This document shows positions 1 through 7,144 of a DNA stretch of 8,697 nt, piece after piece. Source of the DNA: Halanaerobiales bacterium. GTDB taxonomy: Bacteria > Bacillota > Halanaerobiia > Halanaerobiales > JADQBU01. A model generated the notes under the pieces. That model did not search any database and was not told the DNA's origin. It saw only the letters and a program-made list of their open reading frames with translations. Made by a program: the position numbers and the translations under genes. Positions within the stretch are counted from its first letter, which is position 1, and the number at the start of each line of letters is the position of its first letter. The stretch lies in the NCBI GenBank assembly GCA_016278435.1, contig JADQBU010000058.1, positions 1 to 8,697 of the forward strand. The letters run 5' to 3'.

Positions 1-20
1 GCTTTCTGCGGGATTTTTAT
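1..20. terminator. Possible half of a terminator hairpin cut by the window edge
   Basis: The plus strand begins GCTTTCTGCGGG followed by ATTTTTATTT. This looks like the right arm and U-tract of an intrinsic terminator whose left arm lies outside the window. It would end a plus-strand transcript converging on the peptidase gene. Read on the minus strand it could be the left arm of a hairpin ending the peptidase transcript. The partner arm cannot be seen, so this is only a suggestion. Confidence 0.3.
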
Positions 21-61
21 TTCATTATTTGTCAGTTTTTTGATTCGCTAAATTATTACTC

Positions 62-1225
62 TTATCTTACATAATTCAAGGGGTTAACCGGCCGCCCATT
101 AACCTGAACTTCAAAGTGCAGATGGGGCCCGGTACTATTCCCCGTATTACCTGACCTGGTAATAGCCTGGTTTCTACTTACATGCTGCCCACTGTGAACC
201 AGCAATTTTGAATTATGCGCATACAGGGTTCTTAACCCCTTACGGTGCTCAATGATTACTGTGTTTCCATATCCAGTAGCCCAGCCGCTGTAGATAACTT
301 TACCGTTACCGGCAGCCCGGATGGTGGTTCCTGTTGATACTGCAAAATCAATTCCTTCATGCATTCTACCCCAGCGCTTACCATAATATGAAGAAATACG
401 TCCCCTTACAGGCATGAGTAATTTTTGCTCCAGCCTGTCTTCATAACTAAATTCCGGTTTGGCCCCGGGTAAAATCAATAAATCACCGGGTTTAAGCAGA
501 TCAGGGTCTTTAATGTTATTGGCTGAAGTAATCTTATCCATACTTAACCCGAACTGGCGGGTAATTACATATAAATTTTCACCTGGGGATATCTTATAAA
601 GGATACCCTTTACCGGTAATATTTTTAGTTTATCTCCGGGTTGTATTCGATTCATATCACTAATATCATTGGCTCCAATAAGGGTATCAATATCAATATT
701 ATAATTAAGTGCAATTTCCCATAGATTTTCACCTCGTTTTACCCGGTGAATTTTAATGTTGTTCAGAAGGGTAACTTTTCTAGCTGTCTGGACTCTCTGC
801 CCGGTTTCAGTAGATCTATTTTCTGAAATCGAAGTTTTAATGGAGCTTACTTTGACTTCATTAACTTCTCCCTCACCTATAACCTGTCCAGATACTGAAT
901 CAATACTGACATTAGTCTGTTCGACCTCATCATCAGAAACACTCTGGTCATTAACAGTCTCTTTTTTGTCTGAGCTCTCTTCAACTTTATCTAATTTCGT
1001 TTCCTCTGAAGTTATAGCTGCTGATTTAAAAGCTTTCTCCTCATCCGGGGATGGACCCGGAGTAGCAACCCTGCTTTCAACAGCAGTACTAATTCCTGCA
1101 TCAGTATTAATACTATAAGAAGAATCAGTTATATTCTGCCGGGTCTGACCATTATAGGCCACAAATATAACAAGGATTACAATTATGAACATCAAGACTA
1201 TTTTATTTTTCAAGCCATCTATCAC
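62..1225 (-). CDS. Membrane-anchored M23 (LytM-type) peptidoglycan peptidase with two LysM domains
   Basis: This 387-residue protein should act outside the cytoplasmic membrane, binding peptidoglycan and cutting peptide cross-links. Residues 8-24 form one hydrophobic segment next to KNK, a signal anchor or uncleaved signal. Residues 30-150 are a polar Ser/Thr/Glu-rich linker of low complexity. LysM 1 spans about 160-204 and LysM 2 about 209-253. The M23 domain runs from about 272 to 385. Its zinc ligands appear intact: H289 and D293 in HEGID, and H370 in HLH, with H337 and H368 as the usual catalytic histidines. It should therefore be an active enzyme rather than an EnvC/NlpD-like activator. 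The ATG at 1225 follows GGGGTGAT closely. It is a single-gene unit with its own promoter. The family is clear; the physiological role (elongation, division or turnover) is not visible. Confidence 0.93.
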   Translation of the reverse strand: MIDGLKNKIVLMFIIVILVIFVAYNGQTRQNITDSSYSINTDAGISTAVESRVATPGPSPDEEKAFKSAAITSEETKLDKVEESSDKKETVNDQSVSDDEVEQTNVSIDSVSGQVIGEGEVNEVKVSSIKTSISENRSTETGQRVQTARKVTLLNNIKIHRVKRGENLWEIALNYNIDIDTLIGANDISDMNRIQPGDKLKILPVKGILYKISPGENLYVITRQFGLSMDKITSANNIKDPDLLKPGDLLILPGAKPEFSYEDRLEQKLLMPVRGRISSYYGKRWGRMHEGIDFAVSTGTTIRAAGNGKVIYSGWATGYGNTVIIEHRKGLRTLYAHNSKLLVHSGQHVSRNQAITRSGNTGNSTGPHLHFEVQVNGRPVNPLNYVR

Positions 1226-1260
1226 CCCGGTCTCTAATTATATTTTATATTTATATTTAT

Positions 1261-1289
1261 AGAATATAATTTTTGGCCTGTCATGTCAA
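1261..1289 (-). promoter_or_regulatory. Sigma-A-type promoter for the LysM/M23 peptidase gene
   Basis: On the minus strand a perfect -35 TTGACA (1284-1289) is followed after 17 bases by TATTCT (1261-1266), in an AT-rich stretch. The start codon at 1225 lies about 36 bases beyond the -10 box. Seen directly in the sequence; activity is inferred. Confidence 0.7.
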
Positions 1290-1307
1290 GAAATACAGCG
1301 TGGGATT

Positions 1308-1332
1308 TTATGGTAGTTAAAGCCTACCATAA
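1308..1332 (-). terminator. Hairpin after the YitT-family gene, weak terminator candidate
   Basis: TTATGGTAG (1308-1316) pairs perfectly over 9 bp with CTACCATAA (1324-1332) across a 7-base loop, just past the YitT-family stop codon. No convincing U-tract follows on either strand (AATCCC on the minus strand). It may be a weak or factor-assisted terminator, or an mRNA 3'-end stabiliser. Confidence 0.35.
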
Positions 1333-1338
1333 TCAGTA

Positions 1339-2208
1339 TTACCAGTCTTTAAACCCCTCACCAAGAACTTCATGAGCATTGATTAAAATAACGAAAGCCC
1401 TGGGATCAATTTCATAGATCATTCGCTTTAACCTGGTCAGTTCTGAACGGCTGATTGTTACCAGTAAAATATTCTTTTCCTTGCCACTGTATCCGCCATA
1501 ACCTTTCAGAACCGTAACACCCCTCTCCATCCTTTTAAGTATAACTTCAGTTATATCTTCCGGATGATTGGAGATAATAAAGGCTGATTTAGAGATATTG
1601 AAACCCTCCTGGACCAGATCAATCACCCTTGAGGAGACAAAAATGGCGATTACCGCATAGAGGGCTAGCTCCGCATTAAAGACTATTCCCGCCAGCGCAA
1701 CAACAAAAGCATCTACTGCAAAAAGACCCTGTCCCAGACTCAAATTGGGGAGATAATGGTTTAAGAGAGCAGCCACCAGGTCGGTACCCCCGGTTGTTCC
1801 CCCGGCCCGGAAGACAAGCCCCATGCCAAAACCGGTTATCGCTCCTCCATAGAGACTGGCCAGCAGAGGATCATGAGTTAAAACCTTTAAAGCCGGTGTC
1901 ATTATTTCTATAGAAAACGAAAGCACCAGTATAGCCCATAACGTCTTAGCACCGATATGCCTGCCCATAACCCTGACTGCCAGCAGAAATAGCGGAATAT
2001 TGATAAAAAGAATAACCCCACCTACCGGTAGATTAAAAACATAATAAATGACGGTTGCTAAACCACTTACTCCTCCAGAAGCAATTTTATTGGGGATCAG
2101 AAACATCACGAGACCAGCAGCTGTTAAAAAACTCCCGACAGTTACCAGAAAATAGGACCAACCCATATTTTTGATCTTTTGATTCATTCTTACCACTCTC
2201 CACTCCAT
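1339..2208 (-). CDS. YitT-family membrane protein (DUF2179 C-terminal domain)
   Basis: An integral membrane protein of a family common in Firmicutes, with no firmly established substrate. The N-terminal two thirds carries about five to six hydrophobic segments. It includes the typical opening FLIPNKIASGGVSGLATVIYY and the glycine/threonine-rich motif FRAGGTTGGTDLVA. The last roughly 80 residues form a soluble DUF2179 domain, from about IISNHPEDITEVIL to the end, with GVTVLKGYGGYSGKEKNILL in the middle. Total length, 289 residues, is normal for the family. Two starts are possible. The ATG at 2208 has GAGG four bases upstream. The ATG at 2187 (Met8) has TGGAGAG about 8-10 bases upstream and gives an N-terminus more like other members, so 1339-2187 (282 residues) is at least as likely. 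The gene lies beyond a terminator and appears to be transcribed alone. Confidence 0.9.
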   Translation of the reverse strand: MEWRVVRMNQKIKNMGWSYFLVTVGSFLTAAGLVMFLIPNKIASGGVSGLATVIYYVFNLPVGGVILFINIPLFLLAVRVMGRHIGAKTLWAILVLSFSIEIMTPALKVLTHDPLLASLYGGAITGFGMGLVFRAGGTTGGTDLVAALLNHYLPNLSLGQGLFAVDAFVVALAGIVFNAELALYAVIAIFVSSRVIDLVQEGFNISKSAFIISNHPEDITEVILKRMERGVTVLKGYGGYSGKEKNILLVTISRSELTRLKRMIYEIDPRAFVILINAHEVLGEGFKDW

Positions 2209-2251
2209 TTTGCCTCAAAATAATTATTGAGTTCAGGTGCTCTGGCAAAAA

Positions 2252-2280
2252 TTATTACATATTGTATATTATGATAACAA
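2252..2280 (-). promoter_or_regulatory. Probable promoter for the YitT-family gene
   Basis: On the minus strand TTGTTA (2275-2280) is followed after 17 bases by TAATAA (2252-2257), a moderate match to sigma-A boxes. It lies just beyond the terminator of the upstream unit and 40-65 bases before the possible starts. The whole stretch is AT-rich, so chance matches are easy here. Confidence 0.4.
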
Positions 2281-2308
2281 AAAATAACCCACCGCTCAAA
2301 TGGTGGGC
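2277..2308 (-). terminator. Intrinsic terminator of the tungstate transport unit
   Basis: Read on the minus strand, CCCACC (2302-2307) pairs with GGTGGG (2288-2293) across an 8-base loop and is followed by TTATTTTTTG. It begins 15 bases after the stop of the flavoprotein gene. No equivalent U-run follows in the plus direction, so it works for the minus-strand operon. Confidence 0.82.
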
Positions 2309-2322
2309 AAAAAATTATGACC

Positions 2323-3399
2323 TTATAAAAAAGGCTGTAATATTTTACTTGCTATTTTTAAATAATCTCTCTCACTGTTAAACAACCGTTCTCCGGCCTT
2401 GCCCTGCAAACTCTTCACCAGCAGATCAAGCTTATGGTTATCCAGTTTTTCTATTCCCCGGCGCAGGACCATTGAATTCTGGAAACTGTCTCTCAGGTTA
2501 CCGGTAAGTTCTTCATAGTTTCCCAGCCCACACAGGTCATAGGCAGCATAGACCCCGGTCAAAATAGCCGAAAATTGGCCAAAACCCAGAAAAGGCATAA
2601 TAGCACCATAACAGTTACCTGTAAAAAATGTGTTTCCGATTCGGGGTGAATCACAGATACCGAGAATATAGTCTTCAATCTCAAATTCATCTGTTTTCTT
2701 AAGTTCCTGACCAAGTTTTTCACAGACATCACTGAAAAAATCATCCCATAACTGGTCATCATTCTTTTTCCTGTTTTCAGGAGTATCGGGATAAGCGATA
2801 ACTATATTTGCTTCCTGTTCAGAATAGGGGATTAGATAGCCATATCCCCCGGGAGCAAACCGGTTATCAAGCCAGGCCCTGGTAACATAACGATCAAATT
2901 GACCTTCTGCTGTCACCCCTCTGATAATAACCGACAATTTACCTTTGACTCCCTGGATCCGGGTTGTATAAGCAAAATCACCCACAGCCAGAATAACATG
3001 AGTATATTCCCGCAAAAGGTCTTCATAACTATAATCAGAGTTAAAGGTAATATCGCCCTCTACCTGTCGGGCCAGCTGATTTTCAAAAGAATCTTCATCC
3101 CGGCCCCGGATATTTGTAAAACCCAGTTTGCCAGTAATAGTTGCCTGCTCGTTTTTAGAATAGATGATAAGTTTTTTAATGTTAGCAACCGGTTGAAAAT
3201 AAATATTGAATTCTTCCGAAAAAAAAGCCAGACTATCTTTTACCGGTCTGTTTAATACTGATAAAAGAATTTCACAGTTGACAAATCTATCCCCGACCCT
3301 ACCTCTTGATTCAAAAATATCAGGATTTATACCGTTATCTTCCAGTATTTTAGCACAGGCTAAACCCGATAAACCAGCACCCATAATAGCCACCTTCAT
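2323..3399 (-). CDS. FAD-dependent oxidoreductase, geranylgeranyl-reductase-like fold, substrate unknown
   Basis: A 358-residue soluble flavoprotein. The N-terminus forms a Rossmann dinucleotide fold: GAGLSG at residues 7-12, then an acidic residue (E30) where the second beta strand should end, as expected for FAD ribose binding. HVILAVGD at 134-141 is the second FAD-contact motif. A third conserved block at about 255-285 (IGNTFFTGNCYGAIMPFLGFG followed by TGVYAA) matches the flavin-contact region of the p-hydroxybenzoate hydroxylase/geranylgeranyl reductase group. No membrane segment, iron-sulfur cysteine motif or separate NAD(P) domain is seen. It is the last gene of the tungstate unit, 47 bases after tupC, and is followed by a terminator. 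Co-transcription suggests a role linked to tungsten or molybdenum enzymes or their pterin cofactor, but this rests on position only. The ATG at 3399 is preceded by GGGTGAT. Confidence 0.85.
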   Translation of the reverse strand: MKVAIMGAGLSGLACAKILEDNGINPDIFESRGRVGDRFVNCEILLSVLNRPVKDSLAFFSEEFNIYFQPVANIKKLIIYSKNEQATITGKLGFTNIRGRDEDSFENQLARQVEGDITFNSDYSYEDLLREYTHVILAVGDFAYTTRIQGVKGKLSVIIRGVTAEGQFDRYVTRAWLDNRFAPGGYGYLIPYSEQEANIVIAYPDTPENRKKNDDQLWDDFFSDVCEKLGQELKKTDEFEIEDYILGICDSPRIGNTFFTGNCYGAIMPFLGFGQFSAILTGVYAAYDLCGLGNYEELTGNLRDSFQNSMVLRRGIEKLDNHKLDLLVKSLQGKAGERLFNSERDYLKIASKILQPFL

Positions 3400-3409
3400 T
3401 TAACATCAC

Positions 3410-3422
3410 CCGCTATTAGCGG
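3410..3422 (-). repeat. 13-base palindrome beside the ribosome binding site of the flavoprotein gene
   Basis: CCGCTATTAGCGG is a perfect palindrome around one central base. In the minus-strand mRNA it can fold as a CCGC/GCGG hairpin whose right edge overlaps the GCGGGTGAT that serves as ribosome binding site for the start at 3399. It could modulate translation of the last operon gene relative to tupC, or be chance. Confidence 0.35.
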
Positions 3423-3446
3423 TATCCATAAATGGCCGAAAATATA

Positions 3447-4130
3447 CTAAAAATCTACCTGTTCACTGGTTCCCTGGTTAACCACCTTACCATCATTGAG
3501 AACAGTAATATAATCAGCCAGGTTTTGAATCTGGTAAAGGTCATGAGTAATCAGCAGAACCGTTACCCCATCTGCAACCAGTTCTGAAAACAGACCATTA
3601 AAATAACGACTGCTTTCATAATCAAGGCTGGTATTGGGCTCATCTATAAAAAGTACTTCTGGCTCTGTAATCAGGGCCCTGGCAATAGAAACCTTCTGGC
3701 GTTCCCCACCGGATAATTCACCGCTTCTTTTAGCCAGAAGATGGGAAATATCCAGCTTATCAGCCATTTTTTTTACTTTCTCCTCTATTATATCAGGAGA
3801 TGATTTTCTAAATTTCAGGGGTAAACCAATATTTGCTTTTACAGTACCTTTGAACAGATAGGGGTTCTGCCAGATAACCGAAAACCGCCGGCGAAATTCG
3901 AGTATCTCACCCTCCTGTTTTCCCATCAACTGTCCTCTATAAAAAACTTCTCCCTGGTAATCAGTATCAACCATACTTAATATATTAAGCAGCGTCGTCT
4001 TACCGCTGCCGTTAGGACCCAGTAAAAAGTTAAATGCCGCTTCATATACCTTGACAATATCTAAATTAAGTACCTGGTCCTGATCAAAACTCTTTTTTAT
4101 TTTTCTGGCCTCTAAAATAACATTTTTCAT
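3447..4130 (-). CDS. tupC: Tungstate ABC transporter, ATP-binding protein
   Basis: This 227-residue cytoplasmic ATPase powers tungstate import with the TupB permease. All ABC motifs are present: Walker A GPNGSGKT (38-45), Q-loop Q88, signature LSGGE (139-143) followed by RQKVSIARAL, Walker B VLFIDEP (159-165) and switch histidine H196 in ITHD. The length matches the short TupC type without the C-terminal regulatory (TOBE/MOP) domain found in ModC. The start ATG overlaps the tupB stop by four bases (ATGA), the usual sign of translational coupling. Assignment as tungstate rather than another importer rests on the adjacent TupA and TupB. Confidence 0.93.
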   Translation of the reverse strand: MKNVILEARKIKKSFDQDQVLNLDIVKVYEAAFNFLLGPNGSGKTTLLNILSMVDTDYQGEVFYRGQLMGKQEGEILEFRRRFSVIWQNPYLFKGTVKANIGLPLKFRKSSPDIIEEKVKKMADKLDISHLLAKRSGELSGGERQKVSIARALITEPEVLFIDEPNTSLDYESSRYFNGLFSELVADGVTVLLITHDLYQIQNLADYITVLNDGKVVNQGTSEQVDF

Positions 4131-4822
4131 CGGGACTCACCTATTTGATAAAAATAAATAATAAAATTGATTAAAAAAGCAATAAATAAAAGTATAATTC
4201 CCAGAGCCAGGCCGAAACTGAAACGGCCTTTGTTTGTCTCCATGGCTATTGCTGTCGTAATTGTTCTGGTATAACCTTTTATATTGCCCCCGAGCATCAT
4301 TGAAATCCCCACCTCACCGATAACGCGGCCAAAGCCGGTAATTAAAGCCCCGATAATACCATAACGGGCTTCAGAAAGCAGCAACCGGAACTGCTGGGTC
4401 CCGGTTGCTCCCATTGAAATTGCTGTTTTATACATCTTCTCATCTATATCATGGATTGCATTGCGGACCAGGGCCATAACTATCGGCAAAATCAATAAAA
4501 CCTGTCCAATAATTATCCCTTTCATCGTAAAGAGTAGTCCCCATTCACCCAGTAAACCCCTGCGCGAAATTATTGAGTATACAAACAGTCCCAGTACAAC
4601 AGTCGGCAGACTGAGTAGTGTATTCAATACTGTATTAAAAACGAACTTTCCCTTGAAATCAATCTTGCTGAACAGAATACCCAGCGGAGTCCCGAACAGA
4701 GCAGCAAGTAAAGTTGAAGTCAAAGACAACTTTAATGATGTTGTCACTACTTTAGTTACTTCTGGATCCAGATTTATTATTAGCATCAATGCCGATTGCA
4801 GACCTGAGATGATATACTCCAT
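4127..4822 (-). CDS. tupB: Tungstate ABC transporter, permease
   Basis: A 231-residue inner-membrane permease of the TupB/ModB-like binding-protein-dependent family. Five or so hydrophobic segments are visible, including about 29-52, 62-86, 101-120, 152-178 and 204-226. The cytoplasmic EAA loop, which contacts the ATPase, lies at about 134-170 (AISMGATGTQQFRLLLSEAR then the VIGEVG end). AAGGAG stands about 10 bases before the ATG at 4822. It lies 27 bases after tupA and overlaps tupC by four bases, so the three subunits form one contiguous transporter block. Confidence 0.93.
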   Translation of the reverse strand: MEYIISGLQSALMLIINLDPEVTKVVTTSLKLSLTSTLLAALFGTPLGILFSKIDFKGKFVFNTVLNTLLSLPTVVLGLFVYSIISRRGLLGEWGLLFTMKGIIIGQVLLILPIVMALVRNAIHDIDEKMYKTAISMGATGTQQFRLLLSEARYGIIGALITGFGRVIGEVGISMMLGGNIKGYTRTITTAIAMETNKGRFSFGLALGIILLFIAFLINFIIYFYQIGESR

Positions 4823-4849
4823 TTAATTCCCACTCCTTAACTACTTAAT

Positions 4850-5692
4850 TTATTTTAAATCTTCCGGTTTAATGGCTGAGGGGTGGAATAATACCTTGCC
4901 ATAGGCAGTATATTCACTTATTATCTTCTGTCCCTGCTGGGAAGTAATATAACCTACCAGGGCCATGGCCATCTGATAATTAACATGGTTATGAACTGCG
5001 GGATTAACCGGAATTATTCCATAAGGATTAAACAATTCCGGGTCACCTTCCACTACAATACCCAGGTCAATATCTCCACTATAGGCAAGATAGGTACCGC
5101 GGTCTGCCAGAATATAAGCCTGCTTTTCGTTGGCCACATTGAGGCTAGCACCCATACCCTGACCGGTTTCAATATACCATCTGCCAGAGGGTTCAATACC
5201 TACACTAGCCCAGATAGAAAGCTCTTTTTTATTGGTCCCTGAATCGTCTCCCCTGGAAACAAAAGGACTTTTAGATTCAGCTATCTTATGGAGAGCCTTA
5301 CCGGCATCTGTCATACCCTTAATTCCAGCTGGGTCGGAAGCAGGTCCGAGAATAATAAAGTCATTGTACATAACATCACGTCTGTTTACTCCATAACCAG
5401 CCTCAACAAAGGCATCTTCTGCTGCCCGGGCATGTACCAGAATTACATCTGCATCCCCATTTTCCGCAATACTTATGGCTTTACCGGTTCCAACAGAAAC
5501 AACATCTACTCTGACTCCGAATGTTTCTTCAAAGGGAGGTAATAAAACATCAAGCAATCCCGAGTTTTCTGTGCTTGTTGTGGTTGCCAGAATCAATCTT
5601 TCCTGGGCATTAGCTGCACTGCCAACAAAGACAAAGCTGACCAACATAACCAGCATTAACAATCCTGTAACCAAAATTCTTCTATTCTTCAT
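4850..5692 (-). CDS. tupA: Tungstate-binding periplasmic protein of an ABC importer
   Basis: Captures tungstate outside the membrane and delivers it to TupB. From the ATG at 5692 the product has 280 residues: a basic start (MKNRR), a hydrophobic core to about residue 24, then a type I cleavage site after ANA (about residue 29). The mature protein opens with LILATTTSTENSGLLD, the TupA-family TTTS motif (37-40), and carries SRGDDSGTN (146-154), another ligand-region motif. There is no cysteine in the protein, so it is not a lipoprotein. An ATG at 5725 is in frame and would add 11 residues. I prefer 5692 because AGGGGGAAG stands at proper distance upstream and the signal peptide then starts normally. 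TupA prefers tungstate over molybdate in characterised members; that specificity is inferred here. Confidence 0.92.
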   Translation of the reverse strand: MKNRRILVTGLLMLVMLVSFVFVGSAANAQERLILATTTSTENSGLLDVLLPPFEETFGVRVDVVSVGTGKAISIAENGDADVILVHARAAEDAFVEAGYGVNRRDVMYNDFIILGPASDPAGIKGMTDAGKALHKIAESKSPFVSRGDDSGTNKKELSIWASVGIEPSGRWYIETGQGMGASLNVANEKQAYILADRGTYLAYSGDIDLGIVVEGDPELFNPYGIIPVNPAVHNHVNYQMAMALVGYITSQQGQKIISEYTAYGKVLFHPSAIKPEDLK

Positions 5693-5750
5693 TAATAAAA
5701 TCTTCCCCCTTGTTTTTTTACCCATTTTCTGCTCTATAATAATTACCCAA

Positions 5751-6857
5751 TCAAAAATCTTTTGTTGATTGTCCAGTATCTTTTTTCAGGTAAAACCGTT
5801 CGAACAACGAAAATATAAACATCGTAATAAAGGCCGGGGCCATACCTACCAGCAGGGCAATTACACCCGTGATGCCGGTATAGAGACGATTGTTTGTTTT
5901 AACCGCACTCTGTAAAAGCTGAGAAGCAGAGAAAAATAACAATGCACCCAGCACCCCGTAGGGAATTATATTAACCAGTTCCGGAGAAGCAAAAAAGAAG
6001 GCTGCCAGCAGTAAGATTACCCCGGAAATTATATTTGAACCGCCTGTCCGGGCCCCGAATCGATACTGAGCAGCAAGTCCACCTGAACCATGACACATGG
6101 GAAAACCTCCAAAAGGAGAAGCGATAATACACATAAGCCCCATACTATTTACTAACTTGCTTTCCGGAACCTTCCTCTCCAGAAGGTCAGTAATTAAAAG
6201 AGAAGTAGCCAACACTGCATTACCCAGTGTCATAGGCAGTTGGGGTAAGACACCGTTTAAAAAACCCTGCCAGAAATCTGCCGGTGCAGGCCAGGTAAAT
6301 GCCGGCCAGGAAAAATGATATACAGGTATCATTCCCTGATTATGGATACCGATAATTAAGCCCAGTCCAAAGATAAGCAATCCAGAAAAATCGAGAATAG
6401 GAGCAAATGTAAAAAATAGTACAATTCCGATAGAAATCAGTCCAATTACCCAGTCGCCAATTATAAACCTCAGAGCAGTACGTAATAAAATCAGGGCCAT
6501 TCCCAGTTGAACTCCCCGGATTAACCAGTGGGGTATAACCTTCTTTATGTAATCAATGCCACCGGTAACCCCTATCAGTAGGAGGATTATGCCCATTAAA
6601 ATCCCGGCCCCAGCTATCTGAGAAGCGGTTAACACCCCAGCAATAGCAAGAGTACCAACAGCCTTCATCGGTTCAACAGGCATCGGCAGCTTATAATAGA
6701 GGCCCGTAAAAATATAACTTAATCCAAAAAAGAATAACACGGGTCCAATCTTTATTTCTGTAACAGCAGCTACCCCGATTATGATAGGAATAAGGGTACC
6801 ATAATCACCAACAGCCCCTGCTATTTCCTCCAGATTAAACCTAAAATCCCGCTCCAC
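5751..6857 (-). CDS. MOT1-type molybdate/tungstate/sulfate transporter, first gene of the unit
   Basis: A 368-residue polytopic membrane protein with about ten hydrophobic segments, related to the MOT1 molybdate transporters and more distantly to SulP sulfate carriers. Two family signatures are clear: LPMPVEPMKAVGTLAI at about 57-72 and GGFPMCHGSGGLAAQYRFGA at about 250-269. No STAS domain follows, as in MOT1 and unlike SulP. Context with tupABC and a Moco-type riboswitch favours molybdate or tungstate as substrate; sulfate cannot be excluded. The start is a GTG at 6855-6857, preceded by AAAAGG about 10 bases upstream; no in-frame ATG lies nearby upstream. The weak start may keep expression low. 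It is the first gene after the leader terminator, 58 bases before the preferred tupA start. Confidence 0.87.
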   Translation of the reverse strand: MERDFRFNLEEIAGAVGDYGTLIPIIIGVAAVTEIKIGPVLFFFGLSYIFTGLYYKLPMPVEPMKAVGTLAIAGVLTASQIAGAGILMGIILLLIGVTGGIDYIKKVIPHWLIRGVQLGMALILLRTALRFIIGDWVIGLISIGIVLFFTFAPILDFSGLLIFGLGLIIGIHNQGMIPVYHFSWPAFTWPAPADFWQGFLNGVLPQLPMTLGNAVLATSLLITDLLERKVPESKLVNSMGLMCIIASPFGGFPMCHGSGGLAAQYRFGARTGGSNIISGVILLLAAFFFASPELVNIIPYGVLGALLFFSASQLLQSAVKTNNRLYTGITGVIALLVGMAPAFITMFIFSLFERFYLKKDTGQSTKDF

Positions 6858-6899
6858 AAGACCACTACCTTTTGTAGAATATTAAATGTTAGTGAACCT

Positions 6900-6927
6900 C
6901 ACCATCCATATAAAAATTTAGATGGTG
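6900..6927 (-). other. Leader hairpin between terminator and first gene
   Basis: CACCATC (6900-6906) and GATGGTG (6921-6927) form a perfect 7-bp inverted repeat around a 14-base AT-rich loop. In the minus-strand mRNA it lies 43 bases before the GTG start, after the riboswitch terminator. A short U-run (TTTTCTT) follows on the plus strand, but no plus-strand gene precedes it, so a terminator role there is unlikely. It may protect the 5' region of the read-through message. Confidence 0.4.
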
Positions 6928-6963
6928 TTTTCTTGGCTGTTTTAGATAAATATAAATTAACAG

Positions 6964-6994
6964 AAAAAAATACACCTTCTGGAAAGAAGGCGTA
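6964..6994 (-). terminator. Intrinsic terminator forming the expression platform of the riboswitch
   Basis: On the minus strand TACGCCTTCT (6994-6985) pairs over 10 bp, with one G-U, with AGAAGGTGTA (6980-6971) across a TTCC tetraloop, followed directly by seven T. This strong terminator sits immediately after the aptamer P1 strand and 106 bases before the first gene, so transcripts must read through it to express the operon. A five-base match between GAAGG in the aptamer 5' part and CCTTC of the terminator arm gives a possible antiterminator that would exclude P2. Confidence 0.88.
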
Positions 6995-7118
6995 TACTCA
7001 CAAGTCCTGATTATAAATACCCCTTTCCATTCCGGGAGGCATCTGCAGGTTTCCCTGGATACCCTATCGGCTTATCCCCATAGATATTTAAATCCTTCAG
7101 GAAGAACAAGCTCGGAGT
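6993..7118 (-). ncRNA. Moco-family riboswitch, apparently the P3-lacking (tungsten cofactor, Tuco) form
   Basis: The minus-strand leader holds the Moco RNA core. GCCTCCC (7040-7034) then GGAAAGG (7028-7022) corresponds to the E. coli moaA element as I recall it, where GCCTCCC is followed by TCTGGAAAGGTG. Closing pairings can be drawn: P1 from ACTC (7118-7115) with GAGT (6999-6996) plus a flanking U-A; P2 from CCTGA (7101-7097) with TCAGG (7010-7006); and TATCC (7061-7057) with GGGTA (7022-7018). Between GGGGATAAGCCGATAG and GGTATCCAGGG there is no room for the P3 arm of E. coli. P3-less members have been proposed to sense the tungsten cofactor, which fits the tungstate transporter downstream. 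A terminator follows at once, so control is probably by transcription attenuation, with ligand reducing uptake. The direction of control is inferred. Confidence 0.85.
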
Positions 7119-7144
7119 AAATATATGTAATTATTAGCACCTTA

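Noticed and set aside
756..1118. Plus-strand open frame opposite the LysM/M23 gene
   Set aside because: It is antisense to the low-complexity Ser/Thr/Glu linker of a well-supported gene, has no recognisable domain and no good ribosome binding site.
2559..3403. Several short open frames on both strands inside the flavoprotein gene
   Set aside because: They overlap a gene with clear FAD motifs and give unrecognisable, composition-biased peptides.
6877..6920. Tiny upstream frames (MDGEVH and MVRFTNI) in the operon leader
   Set aside because: Neither has a ribosome binding site and both arise from the leader hairpin sequence.
6900..6934. Plus-strand terminator at the leader hairpin, followed by TTTTCTT
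   Set aside because: No plus-strand transcript is expected to reach it; the gene to its left is on the minus strand.
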